In this document: positions 5,795 to 5,831 of the stretch, one piece after another
How positions within the stretch are numbered: the first letter of the stretch is position 1
Layout: each line of letters opens with the position of its first letter
DNA from: DAOTUB01 sp034437455
GTDB lineage: Bacteria > Chloroflexota > Anaerolineae > B4-G1
Reading direction: 5' to 3'
NCBI GenBank assembly: GCA_034437455.1
Contig: DAOTUB010000290.1
Coordinates: 1-5,831, forward strand
Length of the DNA: 5,831 nt
The notes under the pieces: generated by a model
Database searches by the model: none
The model's input: the letters and a program-made list of their open reading frames with translations, nothing else
What the model was told of the DNA's origin: nothing
Made by a program: the position numbers and the translations under genes

Positions 5795-5831
5795 GTGAAA
5801 AAGCTCCCGTACTTTCCATCTCCACCCAAGA
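5795..5831 (+). CDS. Start of an unidentified divergent gene (cut by window edge)
   Basis: AGGAGG (5783-5788) lies 6 nt before a GTG codon, and the frame reads VKKLPYFPSPPK to the edge with no stop. The strong ribosome site plus a promoter at proper spacing make a real gene start plausible. Twelve residues are too few to recognise a product. The AAGGAGGCGCAAAG string also resembles intergenic repeat sequence, so the call is moderate to low. Confidence 0.4.
   Translation, partial: MKKLPYFPSPPK

Overview
The window looks like a bacterial chromosome fragment of moderate to high GC. The source is probably an environmental Chloroflexota (Anaerolineae-like) or similar bacterium. That is inference, from the style of the macroglobulin gene and from short GC-rich repeats carried inside coding sequence. 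No taxonomic marker is present.

Layout: positions 1-247 are an AT-richer leader with two TATAAT boxes and a small palindrome. A lone plus-strand gene for a class I/II PLP-dependent aminotransferase follows (248-1546, or from 206). It ends at a strong palindromic hairpin (1568-1602) that it shares with a convergent minus-strand gene. The rest, 1635 to about 5711, is one long minus-strand reading frame for a bacterial alpha-2-macroglobulin (A2M) family protein. Its order is macroglobulin-type beta domains, a bundle of six predicted transmembrane helices, a Pro-rich linker, the A2M core domain, a thioester (TED) domain and a C-terminal receptor-binding-like domain. At the right edge, 5795-5831 holds a good ribosome site and the first codons of a divergent plus-strand gene.

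The main observation is that the A2M frame is interrupted only once, by a UGA codon (3141-3143). That UGA sits exactly where the reactive cysteine of the thioester motif belongs: PHG-UGA-FEQ, where relatives have G-C-x-E-Q. The same frame then stays open for 501 codons and encodes a complete TED and C-terminus. Just after the UGA the mRNA can form a two-tier hairpin with a GGC apical loop 17 nt from the UGA, which fits what I recall of bacterial SECIS geometry. The leading interpretation is a selenocysteine-containing A2M whose Sec-Gln bond would be a selenoester. The rival interpretation is a decaying gene with a nonsense mutation. That rival gains some weight because the N-terminal part (signal peptide and first MG domains) is absent, with a TAG in frame at 5712-5714. 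The neighbouring aminotransferase ends in TGA just before a terminator, so general UGA reassignment is unlikely.

A second notable point is the six-helix membrane module at the place where A2Ms normally carry the protease bait region. Its loop charges fit the positive-inside rule and would put both halves of the protein outside the cytoplasm. Two or three short mobile-type repeats appear to be inserted in frame in the A2M gene. The aminotransferase and the A2M gene converge and show no sign of working together.
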